From: CAZSNH01 sp052388455
GTDB lineage: Bacteria > Pseudomonadota > Alphaproteobacteria > Rhizobiales > Hyphomicrobiaceae
DNA: 64,000 nt
Assembly (NCBI GenBank): GCA_052388455.1
Contig: JBQTIA010000001.1
Location: 23,853 to 87,852 of the forward strand
Direction of reading: 5' to 3'
The notes under the pieces are model-generated. The model ran no database searches and was not told the origin of the DNA. It saw only the letters and a program-made list of their open reading frames with translations. Made by a program: the position numbers and the translations under genes. Of this stretch, positions 46,197 through 55,092 are shown in pieces; the first letter of the stretch is position 1; every line of letters starts with the position of its first letter.

Positions 46197-46417
46197 TCAA
46201 GGAACACGACAGGATCGCTTTGGAGCGGGATTTGCCCGAGCAAGGTCTTGCGCGCGGCGATCTCGGCACGGTTGTGCACGTCTACGCGGACGGCAAGGCG
46301 TATGAGGTCGAATTCATGACTCTGACGGGCGAGACGATCGATGTCGTCACGCTCGAAGCCGGCGACGTGCGTCCGGTCGGTGATCGGGAGATCGCGCACG
46401 CGCGGGCCGTGGCGTGA
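46193..46417 (+). CDS. DUF4926 protein, cassette copy 2
   Basis: 74 residues, MIKEHDRIALERDLPEQGL, GDLGTVVHVYADGKAYEVEF, TGETIDVVTLEAGDVRP and the tail DREIAHARAVA shared with copy 1. The conserved Gly/Asp/Val pattern and length define DUF4926. The nucleotide sequence around the 3' end (GATCGGGAGATCGCGCACGC) is identical in both copies, so the duplication is fairly recent or this part undergoes gene conversion. purD begins 81 nt downstream. Confidence 0.83.
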   Translation: MIKEHDRIALERDLPEQGLARGDLGTVVHVYADGKAYEVEFMTLTGETIDVVTLEAGDVRPVGDREIAHARAVA

Positions 46418-46498
46418 GGCGCAGCCGCCAATCGTGCTTCAGTCTTTCGCGACCCCCACCCTTGACGCCCCGCTCGCCCTGCTCCACTCCACTCCCCC

Positions 46499-47845
46499 AT
46501 GAACATCCTCCTCATCGGCTCCGGCGGGCGCGAACATGCGCTGGCGTGGGCCATCGCGGCGAGCCCGTTGTTGACAAAACTCACCTGCGCGCCGGGTAAT
46601 GCCGGCATCGCCGGACTCGCCGACTGCGTGCCGCTCGATGCGTCCGACCACGCCGCGGTCGTCGCGCTCTGCCACCGGCTCGCCATCGATTTCGTGGTCA
46701 TCGGTCCCGAGGCGCCGCTGGTCGCGGGGCTCGGCGACGCGCTCGGTGAGGCTGGCATCAAGCACTTCGGCCCCTCGGCGCGGGCGGCGCGGCTCGAAGG
46801 CTCCAAGGGGTTCACCAAGGACCTCTGCCGCGACTACCACATCCCGACGGCCGCCTACGGCCGCTTTGCCTCCGCCGCCGCCGCGAAGTCCTATCTCGCG
46901 GGCGAGAAGCTGCCGATCGTGATCAAGGCCGACGGGCTGGCGGCCGGCAAGGGCGTCGTCATCGCCGCGACGCGCGCCGAGGCCGAGGCGGCGATCGACG
47001 CCTGCTTCGCGGGAGCGTTCGGAGCGGCCGGCGCCGAGGTCGTCGTCGAAGAGTTTCTCGACGGCGAGGAGGTCAGCTTCTTCGTGCTGTGTGACGGCGC
47101 GCACGTGCTCCCGCTCGCCAGCGCACAGGACCACAAGCGCGTCGGCGACGGCGATACGGGGCCGAACACCGGCGGCATGGGCGCCTATTCTCCGGCTCCC
47201 ATCATGACGCCGGCGCTGGTCGAGGAGACCTTGCGGCGGATCATCGTGCCGACGGTGGCGGCCATGGCGACGCGCGGCAATACCTTCAAGGGCGTGCTGT
47301 TCGCGGGGCTGATGATCACGCAGGAGGGGCCGAAGCTCATCGAGTACAACGTGCGCTTCGGCGATCCCGAGACGCAGGTGCTGATGATGCGGCTGAAGTC
47401 GGACCTGCTGGCGGCGCTCGTCGCCACCGCCGACGGGATGCTCGCCCACTTCGATCTGCGCTGGCACGACGACGCGGCCTTGACGGTAGTGATGGCGGCG
47501 AACGGCTATCCGGGGACGCCGGAGAAAGGTTCGGTCATCGGCGGGCTGGAGGCTGCGGCCGCCACCGAGGGCGTCGAGATCTTCCATGCCGGCACGAAAG
47601 CTGTTCTGCCCTCCGCTCGGCAAGCCTCACCCGGGGAGCCCGGCGCGCCGAGCCTGCGAGGCGGAGCGATTATCGTCGCCGACGGCGGGCGTGTGCTGAA
47701 CGTCACTGCACGCGGCAAGACGGTGGCGGAGGCGCAGGCGCGGGCCTACGCGGCGGTCGACCAGATCGACTGGCCGGGCGGCTTCTGCCGGCGTGACATC
47801 GGCTGGCGGGCGGTCGGTAGCCAGCCGAAGCCGGTGACCGGCTGA
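46499..47845 (+). CDS. purD: Phosphoribosylamine--glycine ligase
   Basis: 448-residue ATP-grasp enzyme of purine synthesis. Seen: start [38 protein letters not shown] near residues 65-82, [20 protein letters not shown] near 99-118, [17 protein letters not shown] near 140-156, [32 protein letters not shown] near 219-235, [14 protein letters not shown] near 280-293. Near residues 371-390 it carries an extra Ser/Pro/Gly stretch ([20 protein letters not shown]) not expected in PurD, encoded by a palindromic 56-bp segment at 47611-47666; the frame is kept. In related genomes purD and xseA are close together; here 7.5 kb of accessory DNA separates them. Confidence 0.95.
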   Translation: MNILLIGSGGREHALAWAIAASPLLTKLTCAPGNAGIAGLADCVPLDASDHAAVVALCHRLAIDFVVIGPEAPLVAGLGDALGEAGIKHFGPSARAARLEGSKGFTKDLCRDYHIPTAAYGRFASAAAAKSYLAGEKLPIVIKADGLAAGKGVVIAATRAEAEAAIDACFAGAFGAAGAEVVVEEFLDGEEVSFFVLCDGAHVLPLASAQDHKRVGDGDTGPNTGGMGAYSPAPIMTPALVEETLRRIIVPTVAAMATRGNTFKGVLFAGLMITQEGPKLIEYNVRFGDPETQVLMMRLKSDLLAALVATADGMLAHFDLRWHDDAALTVVMAANGYPGTPEKGSVIGGLEAAAATEGVEIFHAGTKAVLPSARQASPGEPGAPSLRGGAIIVADGGRVLNVTARGKTVAEAQARAYAAVDQIDWPGGFCRRDIGWRAVGSQPKPVTG

Positions 47846-47980
47846 ATCAGCCCCATTCCTTATGTTGCAGCCGGTGATAAGGAAGCCGGCGGTTTCTTCT
47901 TGCGAAGACGCCGCGCGCCGTATTCATGCCGCACCGGAAAGACTATTCTGCGATTCGGTTGGAGCGTGCTGCGAAAGTCG

Positions 47981-49981
47981 ATGATGGCTCCGCACTTGCT
48001 GCGCATGTCCGGTGGCCTGATCGCTGCCCTGATGGTAGCGGCGGCGCTGAAGTTTGCCCTGTTCGATCTGCAGACCGCTGGCGCCGACGGCTCGGCGTCG
48101 CAACTGTCGCTCCGGACACCTCTGGCCGGCCTGGTGACCTTCGGTGCGCCGCTGGCGCTGCTGGCGGCGATTGCGATCGAGATCGCGCGGGCGCGAAGCC
48201 TGGCGACCCACATCGCGCTCGGTCTCGTGGCGACGTTGGCCGCGGCGGGCCTGGCCACCCGCGACGAAGGCCTCCATTCGCCCCTGTTCACCAGCGGAGC
48301 GCGCGCCGGAGTATTTCTCATCCTCATTGGCGTGCTGGCTTCAGCGGTCTACTGGGTGATCGCGGGCCGGCGGGCCGGCTGGCGCGGCGCAGACTTGGAG
48401 AAAGCGGATTCACTCGCCGCTGAAGCCTTCCAGCGGGCCAGCGCCTACGCCCGCGCTGAACCGTGTGTGCCGTGTCTTGCCGCATGGTCGGGAATGAGCC
48501 TGCTGCTGTTTGCGCTGTTAGGCTGGATGTCTATCGACGGCATCGGCCTCAGGGAGCGGCTCGTGGCCGAGACGGAGCAGCACGCGCGATCGATCCTGAA
48601 AGCCACGGGGCATTCGTGGGCGACGTTCCGGATCGTGGACAACCGCGGCATCGTCGAGGGGCGCGCGCCGGATGAAACGACGAGGCGCGACGCGCTCGAC
48701 AAGGTGCAGGACGGGCTGAGTGCCGTCGTCGGCTTCCCCGGCATTCTCGCCGAGATCGACAACGAGGCGATCGCCATCGAAGCCTCGGCCGCGATGTCCC
48801 AGCAACTGGCGGAGGCGGCCCGTCGCGAGCAGGAATCGCGCGCCGCGCTGGAGGAAGCACGCATCGCGACGCGGGAGGCCCGCGCCGCCGCGGCAGAGGC
48901 CAAGCGCATGGCCCAGCAGCAGGCCCTGGCGGTCGAAGCGGAATTGAAGCGTAGGCTGGACGAGCAGGCACTCGCGGCACAGGAGAAGGCGCGCCAGCAA
49001 GAGGCTGTTTCGACTCCGGCACCGCCACCGGCGAACCCGCCCGCGCCCCCAGCAGCCGACGAGACGGCAGGGCCCACCGGGACTCACGAGGTTGCAAAGG
49101 CCGAGATCGATCCGGCGACCGAGGTAGAGGGCAGGTCCACAGCCGTCTCGCCGGCCATCGAACAGGACGCGCTTCCCAGTGAGGACGCCTGCACGCCACA
49201 AGATCTGGCGATGATCGAAAGCAGCCGTATCGCTTTCCCGCTCCAGCGCTTCGTGATCGCCCCCGATTACACGGCGGAATTGGACCGGCTGGCGTCGTCG
49301 GCCCGCGCATGCGCCCCGCGCCCGATTGTCGTCTACGGACATGCCGACATCAACGGCGACAATCTCTTCAATCCCGCCCTCGGGCTGCAGCGCGCCGAGG
49401 CCGTGCGCGATAGCCTGATCGCGCGCGGCGTCGGGTCGTCGCTCGTGCTGGCCAAGTCAACTCCGCCGCCGGCACCCTTCGAAAGCAATGCCGACCACGA
49501 TCGCAGCCTTCACCGCACGGCGACATTCAGGTCGCTCGAAGCCAGTCAAATCAGCCGAGATGCGACTCTCGGCCCCGAAGAACGCGCGAAGAATTGCGAA
49601 AGCGATCTGGCCGCGATCATGGCGCAGTCGATCATCCATTTTCCGACCGCATCCGCCGGCATCAGCGTTGAGAGCCAGGAACTCATTCGCACGCTCGCGG
49701 CCGCGATCAAGACGTGCGGCAGCGTGATCGTGACCATCGAAGGCCATACCGACAAGAAGGGCCCTGCGCTCGTCAATCAGGGGCTGTCGGAGGCACGCGC
49801 CTATTCGGTCCGCGAGGCCCTCGTCGCGGCCGGCGCCGATCCGACGCGATTGGCCTCGCGCGGGTTTGCCTCGACACGCCCCTATGACGCTGCCGATACG
49901 GCCGCCGCCTACGCGCTCAACCGGCGCATCGAATTCAGGGTCTCCGGCAAGTTCACCTCGACCAACGCCGGCGGGCCGTAG
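47981..49981 (+). CDS. Polytopic envelope protein with two OmpA-like domains
   Basis: 666 residues from ATG 47981 (the frame is open to 47900; GTG 47966 is also possible). Five predicted membrane segments occupy the first 190 residues (GGLIAALMVAAALKFALF; TFGAPLALLAAIAIEI; VFLILIGVLASAVYWVIA; MSLLLFALLGWMSI). A BON-like stretch follows (ILKATGHSWATFRIVDNRG; GIVEGRAPDETTRRDALDKV), then an Ala/Glu/Gln coiled coil (about 275-340), a Pro linker, and two OmpA peptidoglycan-binding-like domains (IVVYGHADINGDNLFNPALG near 448-467; VIVTIEGHTDKKGPALVNQG near 584-603). It probably spans from inner membrane to cell wall. A small membrane protein gene follows 49 nt later. Confidence 0.82.
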   Translation: MMAPHLLRMSGGLIAALMVAAALKFALFDLQTAGADGSASQLSLRTPLAGLVTFGAPLALLAAIAIEIARARSLATHIALGLVATLAAAGLATRDEGLHSPLFTSGARAGVFLILIGVLASAVYWVIAGRRAGWRGADLEKADSLAAEAFQRASAYARAEPCVPCLAAWSGMSLLLFALLGWMSIDGIGLRERLVAETEQHARSILKATGHSWATFRIVDNRGIVEGRAPDETTRRDALDKVQDGLSAVVGFPGILAEIDNEAIAIEASAAMSQQLAEAARREQESRAALEEARIATREARAAAAEAKRMAQQQALAVEAELKRRLDEQALAAQEKARQQEAVSTPAPPPANPPAPPAADETAGPTGTHEVAKAEIDPATEVEGRSTAVSPAIEQDALPSEDACTPQDLAMIESSRIAFPLQRFVIAPDYTAELDRLASSARACAPRPIVVYGHADINGDNLFNPALGLQRAEAVRDSLIARGVGSSLVLAKSTPPPAPFESNADHDRSLHRTATFRSLEASQISRDATLGPEERAKNCESDLAAIMAQSIIHFPTASAGISVESQELIRTLAAAIKTCGSVIVTIEGHTDKKGPALVNQGLSEARAYSVREALVAAGADPTRLASRGFASTRPYDAADTAAAYALNRRIEFRVSGKFTSTNAGGP

Positions 49982-50030
49982 AACGCAACACGACTGGCTG
50001 CGTCCATCGCAGAAAGGCAACGGCACGCTC

Positions 50031-50225
50031 ATGTATCTCCTCTCGCAGATGGCCCTGTATCTTTTGGCAGCTTTCCTGCTCGGCGTAGGTGTCGGCTACG
50101 CGCTGTGGCGTGCCTGGGGCGAGCGGGAGAACGTGGCCAGATACAGCGCCGCGGAAAAGCGGCTGGCCGCCTACATCGCGCAGTGGGAACGCGCCAATAA
50201 CGGCGGTCGCGACGGGCAGGGGTGA
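50031..50225 (+). CDS. Small single-pass membrane protein
   Basis: 64 residues, MYLLSQMALYLLAAFLLGVG VGYALW-like: one N-terminal membrane helix of about 22 residues followed by a charged helix (RAWGERENVARYSAAEKRL, AYIAQWERANNG). No cleavage site, so an anchored cytoplasmic helix is likely. It lies 49 nt after the double-OmpA protein in the same direction and likely shares its transcript and perhaps its complex. The family is not recognised. Confidence 0.65.
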   Translation: MYLLSQMALYLLAAFLLGVGVGYALWRAWGERENVARYSAAEKRLAAYIAQWERANNGGRDGQG

Positions 50226-50322
50226 GGAGCGCCGGATCAGGCGGTGTTGGCTAATGGCTGAACGACGGGCATGCGCCAGCGGCGATATCGGGCGAATTTT
50301 CCCGGTCGTCGACCTCGGCCGA

Positions 50323-50763
50323 TCACTTTGCCGAGGTTTTTCGTCTCTGGGCGGTTTTGCGCGTTGGCAAGGTTCGCCCTGCCAATGTCGCCGCTGCTGC
50401 GGTCTCGACGAATTCGGAGCGTGAGATTCCGGCAATGCGGGCCGCGGTGTCGACGGCCTCCACAAGTGCGGGATCGAGCATCAGATTGTAGCGCTCTTTC
50501 CGCCGCGACACGATAAGCGGCACGGCAAGCAGCGTTGCGCCGGCGGCAACCTCCCTCCGCACCTCGCCGTCGTGCATCAACTCGTCCGGGGAGCGAGGCT
50601 TGGGCAAGGCAGCTTCGTCGCGCGCATAAAGCGCCAACGCTTCCTGCGCATTGGATCGCACGTCGTTCCAACTGTCGGCCGCAGAAAAACATCCTGGCAG
50701 ATCGGGAAAATAAGCTCCGAAGGCCGATCCCTTCTCGGCGAAGACGACTGCGATGTAGTCCAT
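50323..50763 (-). CDS. hicB: HicB-family antitoxin (orphan)
   Basis: 146 residues. The HicB fold is at the N terminus: MDYIAVVFAEKGSAFGAYFPDLPGC (first 25 residues in outline), AADSWNDVRSNAQEALALYARDEAALP, PRSPDELM. A C-terminal ribbon-helix-helix DNA-binding unit follows (YNLMLDPALVEAVDTAARIAGISRSEFVETAA near 92-123). HicB normally neutralises the HicA mRNA interferase encoded just upstream. Here no HicA is seen; an inverted-repeat element begins 9 bp before the ATG. It may be a solitary regulator, or the toxin gene may have been lost. Confidence 0.85.
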   Translation of the reverse strand: MDYIAVVFAEKGSAFGAYFPDLPGCFSAADSWNDVRSNAQEALALYARDEAALPKPRSPDELMHDGEVRREVAAGATLLAVPLIVSRRKERYNLMLDPALVEAVDTAARIAGISRSEFVETAAAATLAGRTLPTRKTAQRRKTSAK

Positions 50764-50771
50764 TGCCGCTC

Positions 50772-51070
50772 CTAGCCCGACCTATGCACCAGAACACGGC
50801 CGCGATCGCACGAACGTGAGTCGATCCACGGCGACGAATGGCGAACAGCTTAGCTTCGCATACGGTTGAGCCATTCGTCGTCGTGGGCGGCCTCGGGCGT
50901 GCGACCCCGTCCAAGCGAAGCTTGGCTTCGCCAAGACGGGCGGGGTGAATTTGACGCCACGCGGCGTCGAAACGCTTGTCCGATGCGACGGCATCGAACC
51001 GCGCGCTTCTTCTGGCGTACCGTCAAATTCACCTCCGTCGCGGCCGTGTTCTGGTGCATATTTCGGGCTA
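50772..51070. repeat. 299-bp element with 34-bp inverted ends
   Basis: CTAGCCCGA..TATGCACCAGAA at 50772-50805 recurs inverted at 51037-51070 with 2 differences in 34 bp. Inside are further inverted pairs: GGTGAATTTGACG (50944-50956)/CGTCAAATTCACC (51020-51032) and CGACGAATGGC/GCCATTCGTCG near 50830-50885. There is no convincing coding frame, and no target duplication at the outer edges. It occupies the place where hicA would be expected. Confidence 0.7.
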
Positions 51071-51181
51071 GCATGCCTCGTCAAAAAGGCCGACTGACGT
51101 CAACGATCAAGCTTCAAATACGCGCAGGGCCGAACCCTGGCGGGCCGGCCCTGCTGTTGGCGGCTGCGTGACGAATGCCGA

Positions 51182-52426
51182 TTACATCCGCCCCATGCGC
51201 ACGTCCTCTTCCGGATTGGCGCTGATCTTGTGGATCGCGAGGTCGGCGCCGCGGCGCTCGTCGTCGGCCGAGAGGCGGAAGCCGACGATCGCGGCGATCA
51301 GACCGTAGATGACGAGCCCTATGAGGAAACCGTACGCGGCCCCGGCGACGCTGCCCGCGAGCTGTGCCTGGAACGTCACCCCACCGATGCCGCCGAGTTC
51401 GGTCAGCCCGAAGATGCCGCACGCGATGCCCCCCCACAGCCCGCACAGGCCGTGCAGCGGCCACACGCCGAGGACGTCGTCGATCTGCCAGGTGTTGGTG
51501 GCGACCTGGAACATCTGCACGAAGATAAGCCCCGCCACCGCGCCGGTCACGAGCGCGCCGATGGGATGCATCAGGTCGGAGCCGGCGCAGACGGCGACCA
51601 GGCCGGCGAGCGCACCGTTGTGCACGAAGCCGGGGTCATTGCGTCCCGCGAACAGCGCCGCGACGATGCCGCCGCACATGGCCATCAGCGAGTTCATGGC
51701 GACGAGGCCTGAGATGCCCTTGAGGCTCTGCGCGCTCATCACGTTGAAGCCGAACCAGCCGACGCACAGCAGCCACGAGCCCATGGCGAGCCACGGAATG
51801 GACGAGGGCGGCGTGGCGATCGAGCGGCCCTTGTCGTAGCGGCCGATGCGGGCGCCGAGGATCAGGACTGCGGCGAGCGCGACCCATCCGCCGAAGGCGT
51901 GCACCACAATCGAGCCCGCGAAGTCGTGGAAATCCGCGCCGAGCATGGCTTTGAAAACTTCGTCCTGAAGTCCGAAGTTGCGATTCCAGACGACGCCTTC
52001 CAACAGCGGATAAGCCGTGCCGACGAGACAGGCCGTCGCAATCGTCTGGGCACCGAAGCGCGCGCGCTCCGCAATGCCTCCGGAGACGATGGCCGGCACG
52101 GCAGCGGCGAAGGTGCAGAGGAAGAAGAACTTGACCAGCCCGAAGCCCTGCGGACCGTAGTCACCGCCGGCGATGGTTGCAGCGCCGGCCAGGAAGGTGA
52201 TGCCGTACGCGACCCAGTAGCCGATGAAAAAGTAGCTGATGGTCGAGACGGCGAAGTCGACCAGAATTTTGACGAGCGCGTTGACCTGATTCTTATGCCG
52301 GACCGTGCCGACCTCCAGGAACGCGAACCCGCCGTGCATGGCGAAGACGAGGATCGCTCCTATCAGCAGGAAGAACACATCTCCGCCCTGCTGGACCTGT
52401 GCGAGGCCCTTTTCAACTGCTTCCAT
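51182..52426 (-). CDS. amtB: Ammonium transporter
   Basis: 414 residues with eleven predicted membrane helices of the Amt/Rh family. Recognisable: start GGDVFFLLIGAILVFAMHGGF near residues 14-34, LEVGTVRHKNQVNAL, DFAGSIVVHAFGGWVALAAV near 169-188 (first pore His region), GRYDKGRSIATPPSS, FGFNVMSAQ, NSLMAMCGGIVAALF, and DVLGVWPLHGLCGLWGGIACG near 317-337 (second pore His). It conducts ammonium across the inner membrane. No glnK is adjacent, which is unusual because amtB normally follows it. A sigma54-type promoter sequence lies about 80 bp upstream, so nitrogen control through NtrC is likely. Confidence 0.95.
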   Translation of the reverse strand: MEAVEKGLAQVQQGGDVFFLLIGAILVFAMHGGFAFLEVGTVRHKNQVNALVKILVDFAVSTISYFFIGYWVAYGITFLAGAATIAGGDYGPQGFGLVKFFFLCTFAAAVPAIVSGGIAERARFGAQTIATACLVGTAYPLLEGVVWNRNFGLQDEVFKAMLGADFHDFAGSIVVHAFGGWVALAAVLILGARIGRYDKGRSIATPPSSIPWLAMGSWLLCVGWFGFNVMSAQSLKGISGLVAMNSLMAMCGGIVAALFAGRNDPGFVHNGALAGLVAVCAGSDLMHPIGALVTGAVAGLIFVQMFQVATNTWQIDDVLGVWPLHGLCGLWGGIACGIFGLTELGGIGGVTFQAQLAGSVAGAAYGFLIGLVIYGLIAAIVGFRLSADDERRGADLAIHKISANPEEDVRMGRM

Positions 52427-52507
52427 TCCCCTGCTCCCGAGCGCTTTGATTATTTTTCATGCAGCCGCCGTTGATTCGTTCGGTCTGCATATCACAAAAG
52501 CAGGATG

Positions 52508-52523
52508 ATCAAGAATCGTGCCA
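52508..52523 (-). promoter_or_regulatory. Sigma54-like promoter before amtB
   Basis: Read on the minus strand: TGGCACGATTCTTGAT. TGGCACG matches the -24 element exactly, and the -12 element is TTGA instead of TTGC with the correct ten-base spacing between GG and the second dinucleotide. It lies about 82 bp from the amtB ATG. The remaining part of the 243-bp gap is AT-richer than average and shows no other gene. Confidence 0.5.
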
Positions 52524-52669
52524 CTTGAAGCGGTGACTTCGAAAGCCTTCAAATACAAAATGTTAGAGCCCAGACGCTCTTAGCATCGAGGCTCAGTACA
52601 GACTGTCTTTTGTGCAGATTATCCGATTCTTCTGCCTTTTTTTTAGGCGTCCGTCAATTCTGATCCGGA

Positions 52670-53554
52670 TCAGCGCACCCGGCGTGGGTTCATGTAGAGG
52701 TCGGCTTCCTGGCGCTCGAGCTTGGGGTCGATGCGGCCGGCCCGGATATCCTTGTAGAGCCTGCGCATATGGCTGCGGCATTCGCCGTTGAAAACGATCA
52801 TGCCGGCGAACAGCTTCATCACAGTCAGCAGACGCTTGCTGGCGTGCATGTCTTTGACTTTGCATTTCCACTTGCCGCCGATCGACAGCACCTTGCCGTC
52901 GAGATGACCGACCATCTCGCCCTTCTGATCGTAGAGCGTGTAGTCGCCACCGAGGTTGATCACATCGCGGCGCAGCCGGTAGAATTCGGGCTTGCCCTTC
53001 TCATCCATGAGAAAGAACGAGAAGTACTCCGGCAGAAGCGGCCATTTGTTGGCCGAGCGTTCGAGATAGATCATGTACTGATCGTCGTCGGTGTTGATCG
53101 AGTAGGTCATCACCGGCAGGCCGCGGGAACCGATGGTCTGCTGGATGGAGCGGCCGAGCAGCAGATCGGCCGTCGCCTTCCAGTTGAGCGTGTCCGAAAA
53201 CAGCTTGAAGACGAGACGCTTGTCCATGCCCTCCGCCTTCTTCCACAGGTCCTCGCGGTAGCCGAGCAGCCCCGTGCGCTCGCCGTCCTCGATGATCTCG
53301 GCGAAAATATCCATGTCGGAGGAGAACTGCCTCGACTTGGCGCGGTTGCGAGAGCGCTTGTAGACGCCGAATTCCGTGAAGTTGAAGTTGGTAATCCACA
53401 CGTCGACGACGAAGCGGTGCCAGCCGTCTTTCGGCGCCGCAGCGGGCTTTTTCGAACGCGGAGCCTTGGCGGCGTCCTCGAGCGCGTCGCGCGCGGCGTC
53501 GGCGGCCGCGGTCTCGGCGTGCTGGTCGACGATCTTCAGAGCGCGTGCGGACAT
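52670..53554 (-). CDS. Conserved soluble protein of unknown function
   Basis: 294 residues starting MSARALKIVDQH with GGAG upstream of the ATG (53554). The first 50 residues are Ala/Lys-rich and disordered. The rest looks globular with many aromatics: RFVVDVWITNFNFTEFGVYK near residues 50-69, MDIFAEIIEDGERTGLLGYR near 82-101, YMIYLERSANKWPLLPEYFS, and a repeated beta pattern NLGGDYTLYDQKGEMVGHLDG near 218-238 that recalls tubby/LURP-like barrels. No catalytic motif or membrane span. I do not recognise a named family. It stands alone between amtB and the epimerase cluster. The 279-bp gap on its 5' side shows nothing. Confidence 0.7.
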   Translation of the reverse strand: MSARALKIVDQHAETAAADAARDALEDAAKAPRSKKPAAAPKDGWHRFVVDVWITNFNFTEFGVYKRSRNRAKSRQFSSDMDIFAEIIEDGERTGLLGYREDLWKKAEGMDKRLVFKLFSDTLNWKATADLLLGRSIQQTIGSRGLPVMTYSINTDDDQYMIYLERSANKWPLLPEYFSFFLMDEKGKPEFYRLRRDVINLGGDYTLYDQKGEMVGHLDGKVLSIGGKWKCKVKDMHASKRLLTVMKLFAGMIVFNGECRSHMRRLYKDIRAGRIDPKLERQEADLYMNPRRVR

Positions 53555-53833
53555 GAGGCATCTCCGTGTGATTTCGTGAGCAACCGAATCGGTCACGACT
53601 GATCAGACGGTAGCACCACGCCCGTGAGACCCTCGCACTGGTCCGTCCGGCGGCAGGGGAAACCTGTTGATAGTCGAGATGACGGACACACGGAGGGGCT
53701 GACAGAGGAACCGGCGGTGCCGGAGCGCTTCAAATCCACTGCTGAGATGAACGTGAGGGAACGACAGCGGCGAGACGCGCGCCGCTCGCGAACTGCTGGA
53801 CTCTTTCCCGATACGCGTGTCCGGCACCCGATC

Positions 53834-54235
53834 CTACAAGTGCGGCTGGCACCATTCCGAGTCGAGCACGTCGCCGACGGTATAACTGGAGATGCTGTAC
53901 CAGCAGGTGGCGATCTGCGCGCCTTTCTGGAGTGTCAGGATAATGCCGTCGCTCTCCAGATTGCGGACGATGCGCGAGCCGACATCCTGCGGAACGAGCA
54001 CGCTGGTTTTGATTTCATAACCCTGCTCGAGCAACGTGCGCAGCTTGACGCGTTTCGCCGGTGGCGGCTTCTGTGCCGTTTGCGGCGGCTGAGCGGGCTG
54101 TGCCGCCGGCGGCACAGGATTGGTCTGCGGAAATTGAAGCGGATTCTGCGCCGGCTGCGGCGATTGCGCGGGCGCGGAACCTGACACCCCTATGGCTAGA
54201 GCTGCGCCGAGGACGAACGGCAGTACGCGATCCAT
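53834..54235 (-). CDS. Small secreted Pro/Gln-rich protein
   Basis: 133-residue precursor, MDRVLPFVLGAALAIGVSGS then APAQ-S as a signal peptidase I site; AGGAGG precedes the ATG. A Pro/Gln/Ala linker covers residues about 24-62. The remaining 70 residues form a small domain (VKLRTLLEQGYEIKTSVLV; QDVGSRIVRNLESDGIILTLQK; ATCWYSISSYTVGDVLDSEWC) with two Cys that could pair in the periplasm. No family name is secure; similar proteins of this plan exist in Rhizobiales. It follows rpe on the same strand with a 51-bp gap. Confidence 0.7.
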   Translation of the reverse strand: MDRVLPFVLGAALAIGVSGSAPAQSPQPAQNPLQFPQTNPVPPAAQPAQPPQTAQKPPPAKRVKLRTLLEQGYEIKTSVLVPQDVGSRIVRNLESDGIILTLQKGAQIATCWYSISSYTVGDVLDSEWCQPHL

Positions 54236-54286
54236 GACAGCCTCCTGAAATATGAACCCATGAACACGACGCTGCGCCAAACTTGC

Positions 54287-54973
54287 TTACGCGGCGGCGC
54301 GGCCGCGCGCCCTTTCCGCGGCAGCCCGGATGGCGCTGATGTTGGCCGCATAGCTGTCTGGCATCCCCTTGAACACGGCTGAGCCGGCGACCAGCACGTT
54401 GGCGCCGGCGGCGGCGACCAGCGGTGCCGTTTCCGACGTCACGCCGCCGTCGACCTCGATGTCGATCGGTCGCTTGCCGACCATGGATCTCACGCGCCGG
54501 ATCTTGTCGAGCACGGCGGGAATGAAAGCCTGGCCGCCGAACCCCGGATTGACCGTCATCAGCAGGATGAGATCGACGCGGTCGAGCACGTGGGCGATGG
54601 CCTCGGCGGGCGTCGCGGGGTTGAGCGAGACGCCGGCCTTCTTGCCCATCGCGCGGATCGCCTGCAGAGAGCGATCGAGATGCGGTCCGGCTTCGGCGTG
54701 GACCGTAATGATGTCGGCGCCGGCCTCGGCGAATGCCGCGAGATAGGGGTCGCAAGGCGCGATCATCAGGTGACAGTCGAACATCTTCGGCGACGCAGCG
54801 CGAATGGCTTTCACGACCGCCGGACCGAATGTGATGTTCGGCACGAAGTGTCCGTCCATGACATCGAGATGGATCCAGTCGGCGCCGGCCGCGTCGACGG
54901 CACGCACCTCCTCGCCGAGCCGGCTGAAATCGGCCGACAGGATCGACGGGGCGATGAGGATCGGGCGGGTCAT
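54287..54973 (-). CDS. rpe: Ribulose-phosphate 3-epimerase
   Basis: 228-residue TIM barrel interconverting ribulose 5-phosphate and xylulose 5-phosphate in the Calvin and pentose phosphate cycles. Seen: [16 protein letters not shown] near residues 8-23, [20 protein letters not shown] near 32-51 (metal His and catalytic Asp), DCHLMI near 65-70, [16 protein letters not shown] near 136-151, [15 protein letters not shown] near 171-185 (second Asp) and phosphate-binding [12 protein letters not shown]. The ATG at 54973 gives [10 protein letters not shown]. It is co-directional with prk and fbp but separated from them by a Phd/PIN module. Confidence 0.95.
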   Translation of the reverse strand: MTRPILIAPSILSADFSRLGEEVRAVDAAGADWIHLDVMDGHFVPNITFGPAVVKAIRAASPKMFDCHLMIAPCDPYLAAFAEAGADIITVHAEAGPHLDRSLQAIRAMGKKAGVSLNPATPAEAIAHVLDRVDLILLMTVNPGFGGQAFIPAVLDKIRRVRSMVGKRPIDIEVDGGVTSETAPLVAAAGANVLVAGSAVFKGMPDSYAANISAIRAAAERARGRAAA

Positions 54974-55092
54974 GGTGCGTCCCTATCAGACACGCGCGGT
55001 CGGGTCGATGGTCGGTGTGGTGCTCATCCCCACATTGCCATAAGCCGCCCCTCGTCGCCACGGGCCTGTGCGGCGATCGTTGCAGCAAAAGA

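Noticed and set aside
50850..51074. A 74-codon minus-strand frame inside the 299-bp element as a possible HicA toxin.
   Set aside because: It lacks the short HicA fold with its conserved His and GSH-like motif, and consists of palindromic repeat sequence.
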